DNA from: Kyrpidia tusciae DSM 2912
Lineage (GTDB): Bacteria > Bacillota > Bacilli > Kyrpidiales > Kyrpidiaceae
Direction of reading: 5' to 3'
Length of the DNA: 64,000 nucleotides
Assembly (NCBI RefSeq): GCF_000092905.1
Contig: NC_014098.1
Coordinates: 2,418,001-2,482,000 of the forward strand
In this document: piece after piece, positions 24,246 through 37,526 of the stretch
Layout: each line of letters opens with the position of its first letter
Numbering within the stretch: the first letter of the stretch is position 1
The notes under the pieces: model-generated
The model's database searches: none
What the model was told of the DNA's origin: nothing
Seen by the model: the letters and a program-made list of their open reading frames with translations, nothing else
Made by a program: the position numbers and the translations under genes

Positions 24246-26927
24246 TCACTTTGCCTCATACCAGTTGTCTCCCGCGTGAATGTCCACTTTGAGAGGGACA
24301 TCCAGCGACACCGCCGATTCCATGGCTTGTTTCACCATATCCTGGAGGGCCCCAACCTCCTCCGGAGGCACTTCAAACACGAGCTCATCGTGGACTTGCA
24401 ACAACATCTTCGCGCGAAAATCCCCTTCGGTCAGCCGCCGGTCCACCTCCACCATCGCCCGCTTAATGATATCCGCGGCACTTCCCTGGATCGGGGTGTT
24501 CATCGCCGTCCGTTCGGCAAAGCTTCGCAGGTTATAGTTCGAGGAGTGGATATCCGGCAGGTACCTGCGGCGACCCAACAAGGTCGTCACAAAACCGTTC
24601 TTCCGGGCGGCGGCCACCGTTTCTTCCATGTAGGATTTCACCCGGGGAAATTTGGCAAAATACCGGGCGATGAATTCCGCCGCTTCTTTCCGAGGGATAC
24701 CTAAATTCTGGGACAACCCGTAGTCACTGATCCCATACACGATTCCAAAATTCACCGCCTTCGCCTGGCGGCGCATCCCGGGAGTGACCTGTTCCTGAGG
24801 CACTTCGAAGACCTCGGCGGCCGTCCTGGCGTGGATGTCCAAATCATCCCGAAAAGCCTGGACAAGGGCCGGATCCTTCGAAAAGTGAGCCAACACCCTC
24901 AACTCGATCTGGGAGTAATCAGCAGATACAATTTTCCATCCCGACTCGGAGGGTATGAAGGCCTGGCGTAAACGCCTGCCCTCCTCGACGCGAACGGGGA
25001 TGTTCTGGAGGTTTGGATCGGTGCTGGACAGCCGCCCGGTGGCGGTGACCGCCTGTTGAAAGCAGGTGTGGATCTTGCCGGTCTCCGGTCGGATGACTTT
25101 GAGCAGGCCTTCGATATAAGTGGACTGCAGCTTGATCAACTGGCGCCAATCCAAGATCCTCTGGACAATTTCGTGATACGGGGCGAGCTTTTCGAGGACA
25201 TCCGCCCCGGTGGAATACCCCGTCTTCGTCTTTTTCTGCGGCGGAAGCCCAAGTTTATCAAAAAGAATCTCCGCCAGTTGCTTCGGGCTGTTTAAGTTAA
25301 AGGTCGTCCCGGCCAGTTTATAAATTTCCTCTTCTAACCGGGCGATCTCGGTGGAAAAGGTCTCACCCAGACTCCGAAGACGAGTCGCATCCACCCGCAC
25401 GCCGGTCCGCTCCATCTTCGCGAGAACAAAACTGAGCGGCAGTTCTAAATTGTGATAGAGCGGCCACAATCCCCGGATCTCTAGGTCCCGTTTCAACGCT
25501 GGGTAGACCCCGGCCAAAGCGGCCGCGTAAAGGGCCCACCATCTTTGTCGCTCTTCGCCCTGGGGAGACCCCCGGCCTTCAAGAGGCGGAACCGATACGC
25601 CGAGATAGCGTTCGAACACTTCGGTTAAGTCCGGGTGACCATCCTGGGGGTTGATGAGGTAAGCCGCCAAAAGCACATCAAAGGCGTCCCCGGGCAGAGT
25701 GAAGCCCAGCCGGTCAGCCAGCACTTTCCACGACTTGATATCGTAAAGGACGGTCAGCCCCGGCTCCCTGAGCATCTGGGTCAATCCCTCGGCCCAGCTG
25801 CTGTCCTCTCCACAAAGCAGGTATCGGACCCGCTCCCCCTCCGCCACTCCGACCCCCCGGGGGGTGCCGAATTGGTACCCGCCTTCCAGATCAAGAAACA
25901 GGCCCCGGACACCCACCCGCCCGGTTGTAGGAGCGTCCCCCCACTCTTCAATCTGAACCCGCCCGGGGTCCAAGGTTCCGCCCACACCCACCCCGGCTCC
26001 CAGGGCGCGATCTGGCGTCCCTTCTGCCCCGTCCGCGTCCTCTGGGAACACTTCGCCGATTCGCTCCAGAAGAGATCGAAACCCCAGCTTTTGAAGGGCC
26101 GTTCGCACCTCCCGGGCCGGGGCGGGCACCCAGCGCAGATCCTCCCACCGGCGCTCCAGGGGCACCTCCCGATGAATCCGGGCCAGGCGCTTGGACAAAA
26201 ACGCTTGATCTCGATGTTCGGCCAAGCGCCCCTGTAACTTCCCGGACACCTCGTTCAGGTGTTGATAGACCCCCTCCACATTCCCGTAGGCCTGCAACAG
26301 TTTCGCCGCCGTCCGCTCACCGACACCTGGCACCCCAGGGATATTGTCCGAAGTATCCCCCATCAGACCCTTCAGGTCGACGATCTGCTCCGGGCGAAGT
26401 CCGAACCGCTTTTCCACATCGGCGGGTTGGTAGCGCTCCACCTCTCGGATCCCTCGACGGGTTAAAACGGCAGTGACGTGGGAAGAGACCAGTTGCAGCA
26501 AATCTTTGTCCCCGGTGAGGACCACCACTTGAACCCCGTCCGCCTCCGCCTCCCGGCTCATCGTTCCGATCAGGTCGTCCGCTTCGTACCCTTCCGCCTC
26601 CAGCACGGGAATGCCCATGGCCCCGAGCATCTCCCGGGCCATGGGAAACTGCTCGGACAACTCATCCGGGGTCTTCTCCCGGGTGCCTTTGTAATCTGCG
26701 TAGAACTCGTGCCGGAATGTCTCCTTGCCGACGTCGAAAGCCACCGCCACGTGGGTGGGCCGCTCTTCCTGCAACAGCCGGAGTAACATCATCGCAAAAC
26801 CGTACACGGCGTTGGTATGTTTCCCTTCGGCGTTGGAAAGGAGAGGGAGGGCAAAAAAAGCTCGGTACAAAATGCTATTCCCGTCGATCAGTAAAAGTTT
26901 CGCACCAGATTCCGGCAACAGGGTCAC
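24246..26927 (-). CDS. polA: DNA polymerase I
   Basis: An 893-residue family A polymerase for gap filling and primer removal. The N-terminal 5' nuclease (about 1-290) has LLIDGNSILYRAFF and the helix-hairpin-helix LKGLMGDTSDNIPGVPGVGE. The middle 3'-5' exonuclease-like domain seems inactive: the last motif with Tyr and Asp is missing (LYAAALAGVYPAL). Polymerase motifs are SADYSQIELRVLAHFS (A), RRQAKAVNFGIVYG (B) and LLQVHDELVFEV (C). The start is GTG at 26927; a TTG three codons later is also possible. An inactive proofreading domain is normal for Bacillus-type PolA. Confidence 0.95.
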   Translation of the reverse strand: MTLLPESGAKLLLIDGNSILYRAFFALPLLSNAEGKHTNAVYGFAMMLLRLLQEERPTHVAVAFDVGKETFRHEFYADYKGTREKTPDELSEQFPMAREMLGAMGIPVLEAEGYEADDLIGTMSREAEADGVQVVVLTGDKDLLQLVSSHVTAVLTRRGIREVERYQPADVEKRFGLRPEQIVDLKGLMGDTSDNIPGVPGVGERTAAKLLQAYGNVEGVYQHLNEVSGKLQGRLAEHRDQAFLSKRLARIHREVPLERRWEDLRWVPAPAREVRTALQKLGFRSLLERIGEVFPEDADGAEGTPDRALGAGVGVGGTLDPGRVQIEEWGDAPTTGRVGVRGLFLDLEGGYQFGTPRGVGVAEGERVRYLLCGEDSSWAEGLTQMLREPGLTVLYDIKSWKVLADRLGFTLPGDAFDVLLAAYLINPQDGHPDLTEVFERYLGVSVPPLEGRGSPQGEERQRWWALYAAALAGVYPALKRDLEIRGLWPLYHNLELPLSFVLAKMERTGVRVDATRLRSLGETFSTEIARLEEEIYKLAGTTFNLNSPKQLAEILFDKLGLPPQKKTKTGYSTGADVLEKLAPYHEIVQRILDWRQLIKLQSTYIEGLLKVIRPETGKIHTCFQQAVTATGRLSSTDPNLQNIPVRVEEGRRLRQAFIPSESGWKIVSADYSQIELRVLAHFSKDPALVQAFRDDLDIHARTAAEVFEVPQEQVTPGMRRQAKAVNFGIVYGISDYGLSQNLGIPRKEAAEFIARYFAKFPRVKSYMEETVAAARKNGFVTTLLGRRRYLPDIHSSNYNLRSFAERTAMNTPIQGSAADIIKRAMVEVDRRLTEGDFRAKMLLQVHDELVFEVPPEEVGALQDMVKQAMESAVSLDVPLKVDIHAGDNWYEAK

Positions 26928-26950
26928 CTCATTCCGATCTTGACGAACCT

Positions 26951-26959
26951 ATTCTACCA
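26951..26959 (-). promoter_or_regulatory. Extended -10 promoter element of polA
   Basis: On the minus strand TGGTAGAAT gives an extended -10 24 bp before the polA start. There is no good -35. Confidence 0.35.
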
Positions 26960-27001
26960 CATCGAAACGGCGTTCGCCCCGGTCCTGGGCTCCTCGTTGG
27001 G

Positions 27002-28675
27002 TTATGGACGCTTTTCCACATAGGCTTGTTTCAGATCCCAGTCCAGCCCCACCGGGGGATACACGATATGTTTCACAAAAGGTTTCTGCAACCACACCCG
27101 TTCGCGAAAAAAGAGCGGGGCTACGGGCATGTCCTGAAACAGAATCCGCTCGGCCTGTTCCAGCTCCTCGGCCCGGCCTGCGGGATCTGTCGAGGCCTCA
27201 GCCGCGGCGATGAGGCGATCGTAGTCCGGGTTGTGATAATGAACGAGATTATCCGGGCTATCACTCACCCAAAGTTTGAGAAATGCCGAAGCGTCGTTAT
27301 AATCCGCCCCCCAACCGGCCACGGCGACTTGATAATCCCCGGTTCTCTGTCGATGCAACCGCTCGGCCGCAGGCACTTCATCGATCCGCACATCAATCCC
27401 CAACTTTGTCTTCCACTGGTCCCGCAACCACTTGGCCGCCGCCACCGAGGGCGCAGAGTTGTCGGAGAGAAAGGTAAGCGGGGGCAGAGCGTTCAGATGC
27501 AACTCCTGAAGACCGTTGCGAAGGAGCGCCCGGGCCGCATCCGGACGATTGTCCACAAAAAGGTCGCCGTTTTCCTGCCGGAAAGATTTTGTACGTCCGG
27601 GAATCGACGGGGGGACCAGGCCGTAGGCCGGCTCTGCCGCTCCGCTCCACAAGCGACGCACGTAATCCCTGCGGTCCAGGGCGTAGGACAACGCCAACCG
27701 GATGTTTTTGTTGGCAAAAGCCTGGTATCGCTCCGGATTGAACACTAGGAAAAATACACTGTCTTCAGGTACCGCCACCGGGTCCGGCTTCCCTTTCCAC
27801 CGGTCGAGCCACGATCCCGCCACTCCGGTTTGATCGAGTCCCCCGGTTTCGTACAGAGAGATTCGCTGCCCGAGTTCTTTCACGATCTTAAAGGTCACTG
27901 AGGTCAAGTGGACATGCCGGGCATCCCAGTACGTCGGATTTTTGGCCAGTGTGACCTGGCGGTCGCGGTCCCAGGAAGACATCCGGAACGGTCCGATGAA
28001 CACCATCTTCCCGGGGCCTGTCCCGAACTCCTTTCTGTATTTTTCTACAACATCTTTGCGCACGGGATAAAGGGCGGGTTCAGCCGTGAGTGAGGGAAAA
28101 TACGGTGTGGGCCGAGTGGTCTTTACCTCGAGGGTGCGGTCATCCAGGGTTTTCACCGCCACCTGGTCGGCCCCGCCTTTGCCCTCGGCGTAGGCCTTGG
28201 CCCCTTGGACCGGATACAACAGTCTGGCCCAGGGCGAATGGGTCGCCGGGTCCAAAACCCGCAACCAAGCGTAGCGAAAATCCTCGGCCCGAAGGGGCAC
28301 ACCGTCGCTCCACGCAGCGCGCCGCAGGTGAAACACAAACCGCGTGTGATCCGGCGAAACCTCCACCCGCTCCGCCAACCCGGGGTCGAGAGTGCCCCCT
28401 TGCCCCTGACGCATGAGTCCTTCTTCCACCGCCCCCAACAAATCCATCGCCCACTGGTCGCCGGTGGACCCGGGATCCAAGGGCGCCGGCTCGTCCCCCA
28501 GCCACATCACGAGCTTCTGATCCGGATCGGGTGGTGTTCCCAAGTGCCAGCTCCAGAGCCCGGCTCCGGTCCCTCCAATGGCCGCCAGACCCGCCAAGGT
28601 GACGAGCCATCCTTTTCCCCACCTTTGAACCCCTATCGACCACCATCGCCGCAGATTCGGCCAAAAATTTCCCAT
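27002..28675 (-). CDS. Oligopeptide ABC transporter binding protein (OppA/SBP5 family), membrane-anchored
   Basis: A 557-residue extracellular solute-binding protein family 5. Recognisable parts are LVMWLGDEPAPLDPGSTGD near the mature N-terminus, WSDGVPLRAEDFRYAWLRVLDP and a C-terminal VAPLFFRERVWL. The N-terminus has a hydrophobic segment (about 24-40) but no lipobox cysteine, so it may be held by an uncleaved anchor. The ATG at 28675 follows GGGGGTGG. No permease or ATPase gene is adjacent, so it is an orphan binding protein or serves a distant transporter. Confidence 0.82.
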   Translation of the reverse strand: MGNFWPNLRRWWSIGVQRWGKGWLVTLAGLAAIGGTGAGLWSWHLGTPPDPDQKLVMWLGDEPAPLDPGSTGDQWAMDLLGAVEEGLMRQGQGGTLDPGLAERVEVSPDHTRFVFHLRRAAWSDGVPLRAEDFRYAWLRVLDPATHSPWARLLYPVQGAKAYAEGKGGADQVAVKTLDDRTLEVKTTRPTPYFPSLTAEPALYPVRKDVVEKYRKEFGTGPGKMVFIGPFRMSSWDRDRQVTLAKNPTYWDARHVHLTSVTFKIVKELGQRISLYETGGLDQTGVAGSWLDRWKGKPDPVAVPEDSVFFLVFNPERYQAFANKNIRLALSYALDRRDYVRRLWSGAAEPAYGLVPPSIPGRTKSFRQENGDLFVDNRPDAARALLRNGLQELHLNALPPLTFLSDNSAPSVAAAKWLRDQWKTKLGIDVRIDEVPAAERLHRQRTGDYQVAVAGWGADYNDASAFLKLWVSDSPDNLVHYHNPDYDRLIAAAEASTDPAGRAEELEQAERILFQDMPVAPLFFRERVWLQKPFVKHIVYPPVGLDWDLKQAYVEKRP

Positions 28676-28745
28676 AACCGCCACCCCCGTGGACAAGATT
28701 CCTCGTCCCATATGTATGACGGGGGGAGACGAGCCATGAGCCATA

Positions 28746-28770
28746 GAAAAAACCGCCGGAATCCCGGCGG
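28746..28770 (-). terminator. Terminator of icd-mdh
   Basis: On the minus strand CCGCCGG, loop GATT, CCGGCGG (28753-28770) followed by TTTTTT. It lies 39 bp after the mdh stop. Confidence 0.85.
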
Positions 28771-28809
28771 CGGCACCACCGTGCAAACAGGGGGACATCG
28801 GAAAACCAT

Positions 28810-31072
<2,263 letters not shown>

Positions 31073-31129
31073 GCAGCAATCCCTCCCTCGACAACTGACT
31101 CCCCTGCGTCCTCCAGCCGTGTTGACGGC

Positions 31130-31151
31130 AAAAAAGCCGGCGCAAGGCCGG
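31130..31151 (-). terminator. Terminator between pyk and icd, possibly an attenuator
   Basis: On the minus strand CCGGC, loop CTTGC, GCCGG then CTTTTTT. It follows pyk by about 115 bp and also lies downstream of a promoter-like element (31182-31211), inside the icd leader. It could end the pyk operon, attenuate icd-mdh, or both. Confidence 0.55.
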
Positions 31152-31181
31152 ACGACAGCGCGGAAGCACAAAACCATTCTC

Positions 31182-31211
31182 ATGATAGCACAGGGAGAAT
31201 CGCTGCAACAA
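31182..31211 (-). promoter_or_regulatory. Putative promoter of icd-mdh
   Basis: On the minus strand TTGTTG (31206-31211), an 18-bp spacer and TATCAT (31182-31187) with an upstream TGC (extended -10). Confidence 0.45.
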
Positions 31212-31266
31212 CTTTTCTTCTCATCTATTGAACCTCGGTTTCATAGCTCGAAACGAAACCTCGGAC

Positions 31267-33009
31267 TTACAAAACTCTCGCCCGGCCGCGATAGATCAAA
31301 CCGAGTTCGGCATCCACCGTCACCACTTCGCCATCCCGGAGCGTTTCGGTCGCTCGCTCCACCCCCACCACCACCGGGATACCCAAGGACAACCCCACCA
31401 CTGCGGCGTGAGAGGTCAGACCCCCTTCCTCGGCAATGATGGCCGCCGCCCTCTCCAGGGCGCTCATAAGGTCCGCATCGGTGGCCACCGTCACCACCAC
31501 ATCTCCGGCCCTCACCCGGGCGGCATCCTCCACCCGCCGCACCACCACCGCCCGCCCGGTGACCGCTCCTCGGCCAATCCCCTGCCCACGGGCTGCCACG
31601 TCGCCGATGGTATGTACTTTTAGCAGATTGGTGGTTCCCGGCTGACCCACGGGGACGCCGGCGGTGATCACCACGAGATCTCCGTGTTTCACAATTCCCG
31701 TTTCCAGGGCGGCATCAATGGCGACTTCCAACATTTCGTCGGTACTTTTCGTCGTCCGGGCCACCGTGGGGTATACGCCCCAGCACAGCGCCAAGCGCCG
31801 GGCGACGTCCTCCCGGGGAGTCACCGCCACGATCGGACACCGGGGACGGTATTTCGATACCCGGCGGGCCGTGAGTCCCGACTGGGTGGATGTCAGGACT
31901 GCCGCCGCCTTGAGGTCGTCCGCCAACGCGGCAACGGCATAACTGATGGCATCGGTAACCGTTCCCTGGGGTTTGTGGACTTCGGTCCTTCGAAACGCCC
32001 ACAAGGCCTCTTCGGCCCGCTCGGCGATTCGGGCCATGGTCTTCACCGATTCCACTGGATATTTGCCCGCGGCGGTCTCGCCGGAGAGCATAATCGCATC
32101 GGTGCCGTCAAAAATCGCGTTGGCGACGTCACTGGCTTCAGCCCGGGTGGGCCGGGGATTGCGCTGCATCGAATCCAGCATCTGGGTGGCCGTGATCACA
32201 GGCTTGCCCGCCCGGTTACACAATTCAATCATCCGCTTTTGCCACAGGGGCACCTCTTCCGTGGCAATTTCCACCCCCAAGTCTCCCCGGGCCACCATAA
32301 GACCGTCCGAGACCCCCAAGATCTCTTCCAAGGCGTCGAGGGCTTCCTGGGCCTCGATTTTTGCAATGATGTCCATGTGGACCCCGGCTTCTTCAAGCAG
32401 ACGGCGGATCTCCAATACATCCCCGGCCTTTCGCACGAAAGAGGCGGCGATCATGTCCACCCCCTGGGCAATGCCGAAACGGATATCGGCCACATCTTTC
32501 TCGGTCACCCCGGGCAGCCGAAGTTTCACCCCTGGGGCGTTAATCCCTTTATGATCTCGGAGAATCCCGCCGTTGGTCACCCGGCAGCGGATCTCTCCAC
32601 CATGCACTTCGATCACTTTCAATCCGATCAGCCCATCGTCGATGCGAATGACCGACCCCGGGGAAACGTCCTCGGGGAGGCCGGCATAGCTGACAGAGAT
32701 CCGCTCGGCCGTCCCCTCCACCGATTCGGTGGTGAGGATCAGCTCGGCCCCGTCCTTGAGCTCCACTTGTCCCCCCCGTATCCGACCGGTGCGGATTTTC
32801 GGGCCTTTGATGTCCAACATCAAGGCCACGCGTTTGCCGATTTTGGCCGATGCCTCCCGGATGCGGGCAATCCTCAAGGCGTGTTCTTCGTGGGTGCCAT
32901 GGGAAAAATTCAGTCGGGCCACATCGAGGCCCGCCTCGATCAAAGCTTCGAGCACTTCGGGCGACTCACTGGCTGGGCCGACGGTGCAGACGATCTTTGT
33001 GCGACGCAC
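31267..33009 (-). CDS. pyk: Pyruvate kinase with C-terminal phosphohistidine domain
   Basis: A 580-residue pyruvate kinase, PEP + ADP to pyruvate + ATP. N-terminal [13 protein letters not shown], the catalytic segment [13 protein letters not shown] and the substrate region [17 protein letters not shown] are standard. The extra C-terminal PEP-utiliser-like domain (about 475-580) with [11 protein letters not shown], including the equivalent of a phospho-His, is typical of Bacillus/Geobacillus enzymes. GTG at 33009 follows AAGGAGGG. It is 12 bp downstream of pfkA, the last gene of the putative small protein-accD-accA-pfkA-pyk operon. Confidence 0.96.
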   Translation of the reverse strand: MRRTKIVCTVGPASESPEVLEALIEAGLDVARLNFSHGTHEEHALRIARIREASAKIGKRVALMLDIKGPKIRTGRIRGGQVELKDGAELILTTESVEGTAERISVSYAGLPEDVSPGSVIRIDDGLIGLKVIEVHGGEIRCRVTNGGILRDHKGINAPGVKLRLPGVTEKDVADIRFGIAQGVDMIAASFVRKAGDVLEIRRLLEEAGVHMDIIAKIEAQEALDALEEILGVSDGLMVARGDLGVEIATEEVPLWQKRMIELCNRAGKPVITATQMLDSMQRNPRPTRAEASDVANAIFDGTDAIMLSGETAAGKYPVESVKTMARIAERAEEALWAFRRTEVHKPQGTVTDAISYAVAALADDLKAAAVLTSTQSGLTARRVSKYRPRCPIVAVTPREDVARRLALCWGVYPTVARTTKSTDEMLEVAIDAALETGIVKHGDLVVITAGVPVGQPGTTNLLKVHTIGDVAARGQGIGRGAVTGRAVVVRRVEDAARVRAGDVVVTVATDADLMSALERAAAIIAEEGGLTSHAAVVGLSLGIPVVVGVERATETLRDGEVVTVDAELGLIYRGRARVL

Positions 33010-33021
33010 AGAAAACCCTCC

Positions 33022-34068
<1,047 letters not shown>

Positions 34069-35025
34069 TCATCCTTCCTCGAATCTCCCCATCGCCCGGA
34101 ACCGGTCATATCGCCGACGGACCAACTCGTCCCCGGGCACGTCGGTCAACTCGTTCAAGCCCCGGATGATGGCGGCCTTGACCCGTTCCACCATCATAGG
34201 AGGATCTTTGTGCGCTCCCCCCAAGGGCTCTTCAATCACGTCGTCGATCACGCCGAGCCGCAGTAAATCCTGGGCTGTAATGCGCATTGACTCGGCGGCC
34301 CTCGGCGCCTGACCGGCATCTTTCCACAACAGAGCCGCCGCCCCTTCCACAGAGATCACCGAGTAGACGGCGTGTTCCAACATGTACACCCGGTCCCCCA
34401 TGCCTAGAGCCAAGGCGCCGCCGCTCCCTCCTTCCCCGGTGACCACGCACAAAAGCGGAGTAGAAAGGGTTGCCATCTCAATCAAGTTATCCGCGATGGC
34501 CATCCCGATCCCCCGCTCCTCAGAGGTGATCCCGGGATAAGCCCCGCTGGTGTCAATAAAACACAGGATGGGCCGATGAAACCGCTCGGCTTCTTTCATC
34601 AGGCGCAGAGCCTTCCGAAAGCCTTCGGGATGGGGCATGCCGAAATTTCTCGCGAGATTCTCCTTGGTGTCCCGCCCCCGCTGGTGCCCCACCACCGTCA
34701 CCGGCCGCCCTTGCAATAACCCGATTCCGCCCACTATCGCCTGATCGTCCCCGAACAGGCGATCGCCATGGAGTTCCAAAAACGCATCAAGACAACCGTG
34801 GATATAATCCAGGGTTGTCGGTCGATCCGGGTGGCGGGCGATCTGGACCTTCTGATATGGCGTCAGATGACCGTAGATCTCCTCGGCCAGTTGCTTCGCC
34901 CGTTCCTCAAGCCGAGTGACTTCCTCGCCCAAATCGATCTGCTGAGTTTCGGTGAAACACTTGAGCTCTTCGATCTTTCGCTCCAACTCCAACAGGGGCT
35001 TCTCAAAGGGCAACTCGCCCGCCAT
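34069..35025 (-). CDS. accA: Acetyl-CoA carboxylase carboxyltransferase alpha subunit
   Basis: A 318-residue alpha subunit of the carboxyltransferase that passes the carboxyl from biotin to acetyl-CoA for malonyl-CoA synthesis. Typical segments are [36 protein letters not shown]-like [16 protein letters not shown] and [13 protein letters not shown]. The ATG at 35025 has GGAGGGGG upstream and lies inside accD (23-bp overlap), so the two subunits are translationally coupled. Confidence 0.96.
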   Translation of the reverse strand: MAGELPFEKPLLELERKIEELKCFTETQQIDLGEEVTRLEERAKQLAEEIYGHLTPYQKVQIARHPDRPTTLDYIHGCLDAFLELHGDRLFGDDQAIVGGIGLLQGRPVTVVGHQRGRDTKENLARNFGMPHPEGFRKALRLMKEAERFHRPILCFIDTSGAYPGITSEERGIGMAIADNLIEMATLSTPLLCVVTGEGGSGGALALGMGDRVYMLEHAVYSVISVEGAAALLWKDAGQAPRAAESMRITAQDLLRLGVIDDVIEEPLGGAHKDPPMMVERVKAAIIRGLNELTDVPGDELVRRRYDRFRAMGRFEEG

Positions 35026-35893
35026 GGCGCGCCCCCTCCCCGTGAATGCGAAGGATCAACGAGAGCTCCGCACGTAAATCTTTCCGATGGACAATGCGGT
35101 CAATCATGCCATGCTTCAAAAGAAATTCCGCCGTCTGAAAATCATCTGGAAGTTTCTGGTGAATCGTCTGTTCAATAATACGCCGCCCCGCGAAACCGAT
35201 CAGCGCTCCGGGTTCAGCGAGAATGATGTCTCCCTGACTGGCAAAACTCGCCGTCACCCCGCCCGTGGTGGGATGGGTCATCACCGATATGTACAAGACC
35301 CCGGCCTCCCGAAGCCGGGCAAAGGCGGCGGAAGTTTTGGCCATCTGCATGAGCGACAAAATTCCTTCTTGCATCCGGGCGCCCCCCGATGCCGCAAACA
35401 AAACCACCGGCCGACGAGCCTCCCTGGCCCGTTCGGCGGCTCGGGTGATCTTCTCCCCCACCACCGAGCCCATGCTCCCCATCATGAACCGGGAATCCAT
35501 GGCCACGAAGACCACCGGCATCCCGTCGATCGTTCCCTCCCCCGTCACCACCGCCTCCCGCAATCCGGTGGCCTCCCGGGCTTTTGCGATCTTCTCGGGA
35601 TAGCCGGGGAATCCGAGGGGATCCACCGTGGCCAGATCGGCGTCGTATTCAAAAAAACGGCCCTCGTCGAGGGTGATCTCAATCCGCTCGGCAGCCGAGA
35701 GCGGAAAATGATAACCGCACCGGGGGCATGTCTTGACATGCTTTTCCAATTCCTTGGCCAACAATATATCGCCGCAACCCTTGCACTTGTTCATCAGCCC
35801 CTCGGGGATCGCCTCCCGGCGCTCCTCCGGAGCCGTGACCGGAGGGGTGAGGGTCGCGTACCGCGGTTTTTTCTGAAACCAATCCTTTAGCAC
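35003..35893 (-). CDS. accD: Acetyl-CoA carboxylase carboxyltransferase beta subunit
   Basis: A 296-residue beta subunit with the N-terminal zinc ribbon [16 protein letters not shown] followed by CPRCGYHFP (about 38-61) and a crotonase-like domain with [18 protein letters not shown] and [13 protein letters not shown]. It starts with GTG at 35893, preceded by AGGGGTG. The zinc ribbon is implicated in RNA/DNA binding in E. coli AccD. It is 18 bp downstream of the small protein gene. Confidence 0.95.
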   Translation of the reverse strand: MLKDWFQKKPRYATLTPPVTAPEERREAIPEGLMNKCKGCGDILLAKELEKHVKTCPRCGYHFPLSAAERIEITLDEGRFFEYDADLATVDPLGFPGYPEKIAKAREATGLREAVVTGEGTIDGMPVVFVAMDSRFMMGSMGSVVGEKITRAAERAREARRPVVLFAASGGARMQEGILSLMQMAKTSAAFARLREAGVLYISVMTHPTTGGVTASFASQGDIILAEPGALIGFAGRRIIEQTIHQKLPDDFQTAEFLLKHGMIDRIVHRKDLRAELSLILRIHGEGARHGGRVAL

Positions 35894-35911
35894 AATGTCA
35901 CCCCTGGCCCC

Positions 35912-36109
35912 CTATGGGTGAGAAGAGTGGAGGATGTCGCTCAGCACATCCCGCACCTCGTCAAGTTCACTCTCCGGCACCAGAATCTCGTACTGCTGTT
36001 TGGAGACGCTGGTGGGCCGCACCTTGGCCAAAAACCCTTCGGTCTCCAGCCTCAATCGGATCGATTCCGCCACCTTCTCGCTCGGTGCGATATAGATGAC
36101 CGTCCACAT
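35912..36109 (-). CDS. Small protein, DUF2007-like
   Basis: A 65-residue protein with an alpha/beta pattern (MWTVIYIAPSEKVAESIRL, then YEILVPESELDEVRDVL) resembling the DUF2007 putative signal-transducing or ferredoxin-like fold. The ATG at 36109 with AAGGGG upstream is preferred to a longer frame. It is the first gene behind the promoter at 36157-36185 and precedes accD by 18 bp, so it probably heads the accDA-pfkA-pyk operon. Its position suggests an unexplored link to fatty-acid or glycolytic control; its function is unknown. Confidence 0.7.
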   Translation of the reverse strand: MWTVIYIAPSEKVAESIRLRLETEGFLAKVRPTSVSKQQYEILVPESELDEVRDVLSDILHSSHP

Positions 36110-36156
36110 GACGATACCCCTTCCCGCCATCGGGAATACAATCCAAGTTTGAGGTC

Positions 36157-36185
36157 ATGATACCACAGGCCCCCCGGGCCTGCAA
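36157..36185 (-). promoter_or_regulatory. Promoter with a palindromic spacer, upstream of the accDA-pfkA-pyk operon
   Basis: On the minus strand TTGCAG (36180-36185), a 17-bp spacer and TATCAT (36157-36162). Inverted arms CAGGCCC (36166-36172) and GGGCCTG (36176-36182) fill most of the spacer and reach into the -35. Confidence 0.6.
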
Positions 36186-36216
36186 CCGCCGTGAGCCCCC
36201 GGGAGCCCAGGAACCG

Positions 36217-37446
36217 TCAAGGAATTCCAGCCATTCGCCGGGTTCGCTCGGCGATCTCTTCCGGATCCCGGGACAGGCCCGCCACCCCGGTCTCAATGGC
36301 CGCTTTGGCCACCGCTTTGGCCACCGCCGGCGCCACCCGCGGGTCAAAGGGCCGGGGGATCACCGAACGGGGCCCGAGTTCATCGTCGCTCACCAACCGG
36401 GCGATGGCATCGGCCGCCGCTTGTTTCATCGCCTCGTTGATCTCCCTCGCCCGGACATCCAGGGCACCGCGGAACACGCCGGGAAACGCCAGGACATTGT
36501 TGACCTGGTTCGGAAAATCGGACCGCCCCGTCCCCACCACCGCCGCCCCGGCCGCGTAGGCATCCTCCGGCCAGATTTCCGGATTCGGGTTCGCCATGGC
36601 CAAAATAATGGGATCCTTCGCCATCGTCCGCACCATCTCCGGAGTCAGCGCCCCCTCGGTGGATACGCCGATAAACACATCCGCCCCCCGCACCGCTTCA
36701 GCCAAATCTCCCTGAATCCCGGAAGGGTTGGTGATCTTCGCAATCTCTTCTTTGACCGCATTCATCCGCTCCCTGCGCCCAGGATAAATGGCGCCCATGC
36801 GATCACACAGGACCACTTCTTGGACGCCCCTGGACCGCAACAGTTTGACGATGGCCACCCCGGCCGCTCCTGCGCCGTTGACCACCACCCGGATCTGGTG
36901 CATGTCCTTCCCCACCACTCGAAGGGCATTGAGCACCGCCGCCAGGGTCACAATCGCGGTCCCGTGTTGGTCGTCATGAAAAATCGGAATATTAACTTCT
37001 TGCCGCAATCGCTCTTCGATGGCGAAACACTCCGGCGCCGCGATGTCTTCCAGGTTTACCCCGCCGAAGGACGGCGTCAGCCGTTTCACCGTCTCCACGA
37101 CCTCGTCCACGTCCGATGTATCCAGACAGATCGGCACGGCGTCGACCCCGGCGAAGGTCTTGAACAGCACCGCCTTCCCCTCCATCACTGGCAGCGCCGC
37201 AAGCGGACCGATGTCCCCGAGGCCCAGCACAGCTGTCCCGTTGCTCACCACCGCCACCAGGTTCCCCCGGTTGGTGTACTCGTATACCGCCTCGGGCCGC
37301 ACCTGGATCTCCTTGCACGGTTCCGCGACGCCCGGAGAATACGCCAGGCTCAGATCCCGGGTCGTCTTTAACGCCACCTTCGAAACCACCGCCAGCTTCC
37401 CATGATGATCCCGGTGCAGTTTTAGCGCGTCCTCTCGCAGCGCCAT
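36217..37446 (-). CDS. NAD(P)-dependent malic enzyme
   Basis: A 409-residue malic enzyme decarboxylating malate to pyruvate. Motifs include SLAYSPGVAEPCKEI, LGLGDIGPLAALPVMEGKA, the metal-binding IPIFHDDQHGTA and the Rossmann VNGAGAAGVAIV. It matches the Bacillus YtsJ type in size and position, next to accD and dnaE. The ATG at 37446 follows GGGAGGACC; the upstream open frame is noncoding. A promoter with perfect TATAAT lies at 37498-37526. NADP preference is likely for YtsJ-like enzymes but not proven here. Confidence 0.94.
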   Translation of the reverse strand: MALREDALKLHRDHHGKLAVVSKVALKTTRDLSLAYSPGVAEPCKEIQVRPEAVYEYTNRGNLVAVVSNGTAVLGLGDIGPLAALPVMEGKAVLFKTFAGVDAVPICLDTSDVDEVVETVKRLTPSFGGVNLEDIAAPECFAIEERLRQEVNIPIFHDDQHGTAIVTLAAVLNALRVVGKDMHQIRVVVNGAGAAGVAIVKLLRSRGVQEVVLCDRMGAIYPGRRERMNAVKEEIAKITNPSGIQGDLAEAVRGADVFIGVSTEGALTPEMVRTMAKDPIILAMANPNPEIWPEDAYAAGAAVVGTGRSDFPNQVNNVLAFPGVFRGALDVRAREINEAMKQAAADAIARLVSDDELGPRSVIPRPFDPRVAPAVAKAVAKAAIETGVAGLSRDPEEIAERTRRMAGIP

Positions 37447-37497
37447 CCGTGGTCCTCCCTTTCTTAGCCGCCATCGGAAAAATAGCTTATTGTTCGC

Positions 37498-37526
37498 ATT
37501 ATACCAAATTGGGATCACCCGGTCAT
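37498..37526 (-). promoter_or_regulatory. Promoter of malic enzyme gene
   Basis: On the minus strand ATGACC (37521-37526), a 17-bp spacer and TATAAT (37498-37503). The -35 overlaps an inverted repeat with arms TCACCCG (37515-37521) and CGGGTGA (37544-37550). Confidence 0.6.
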
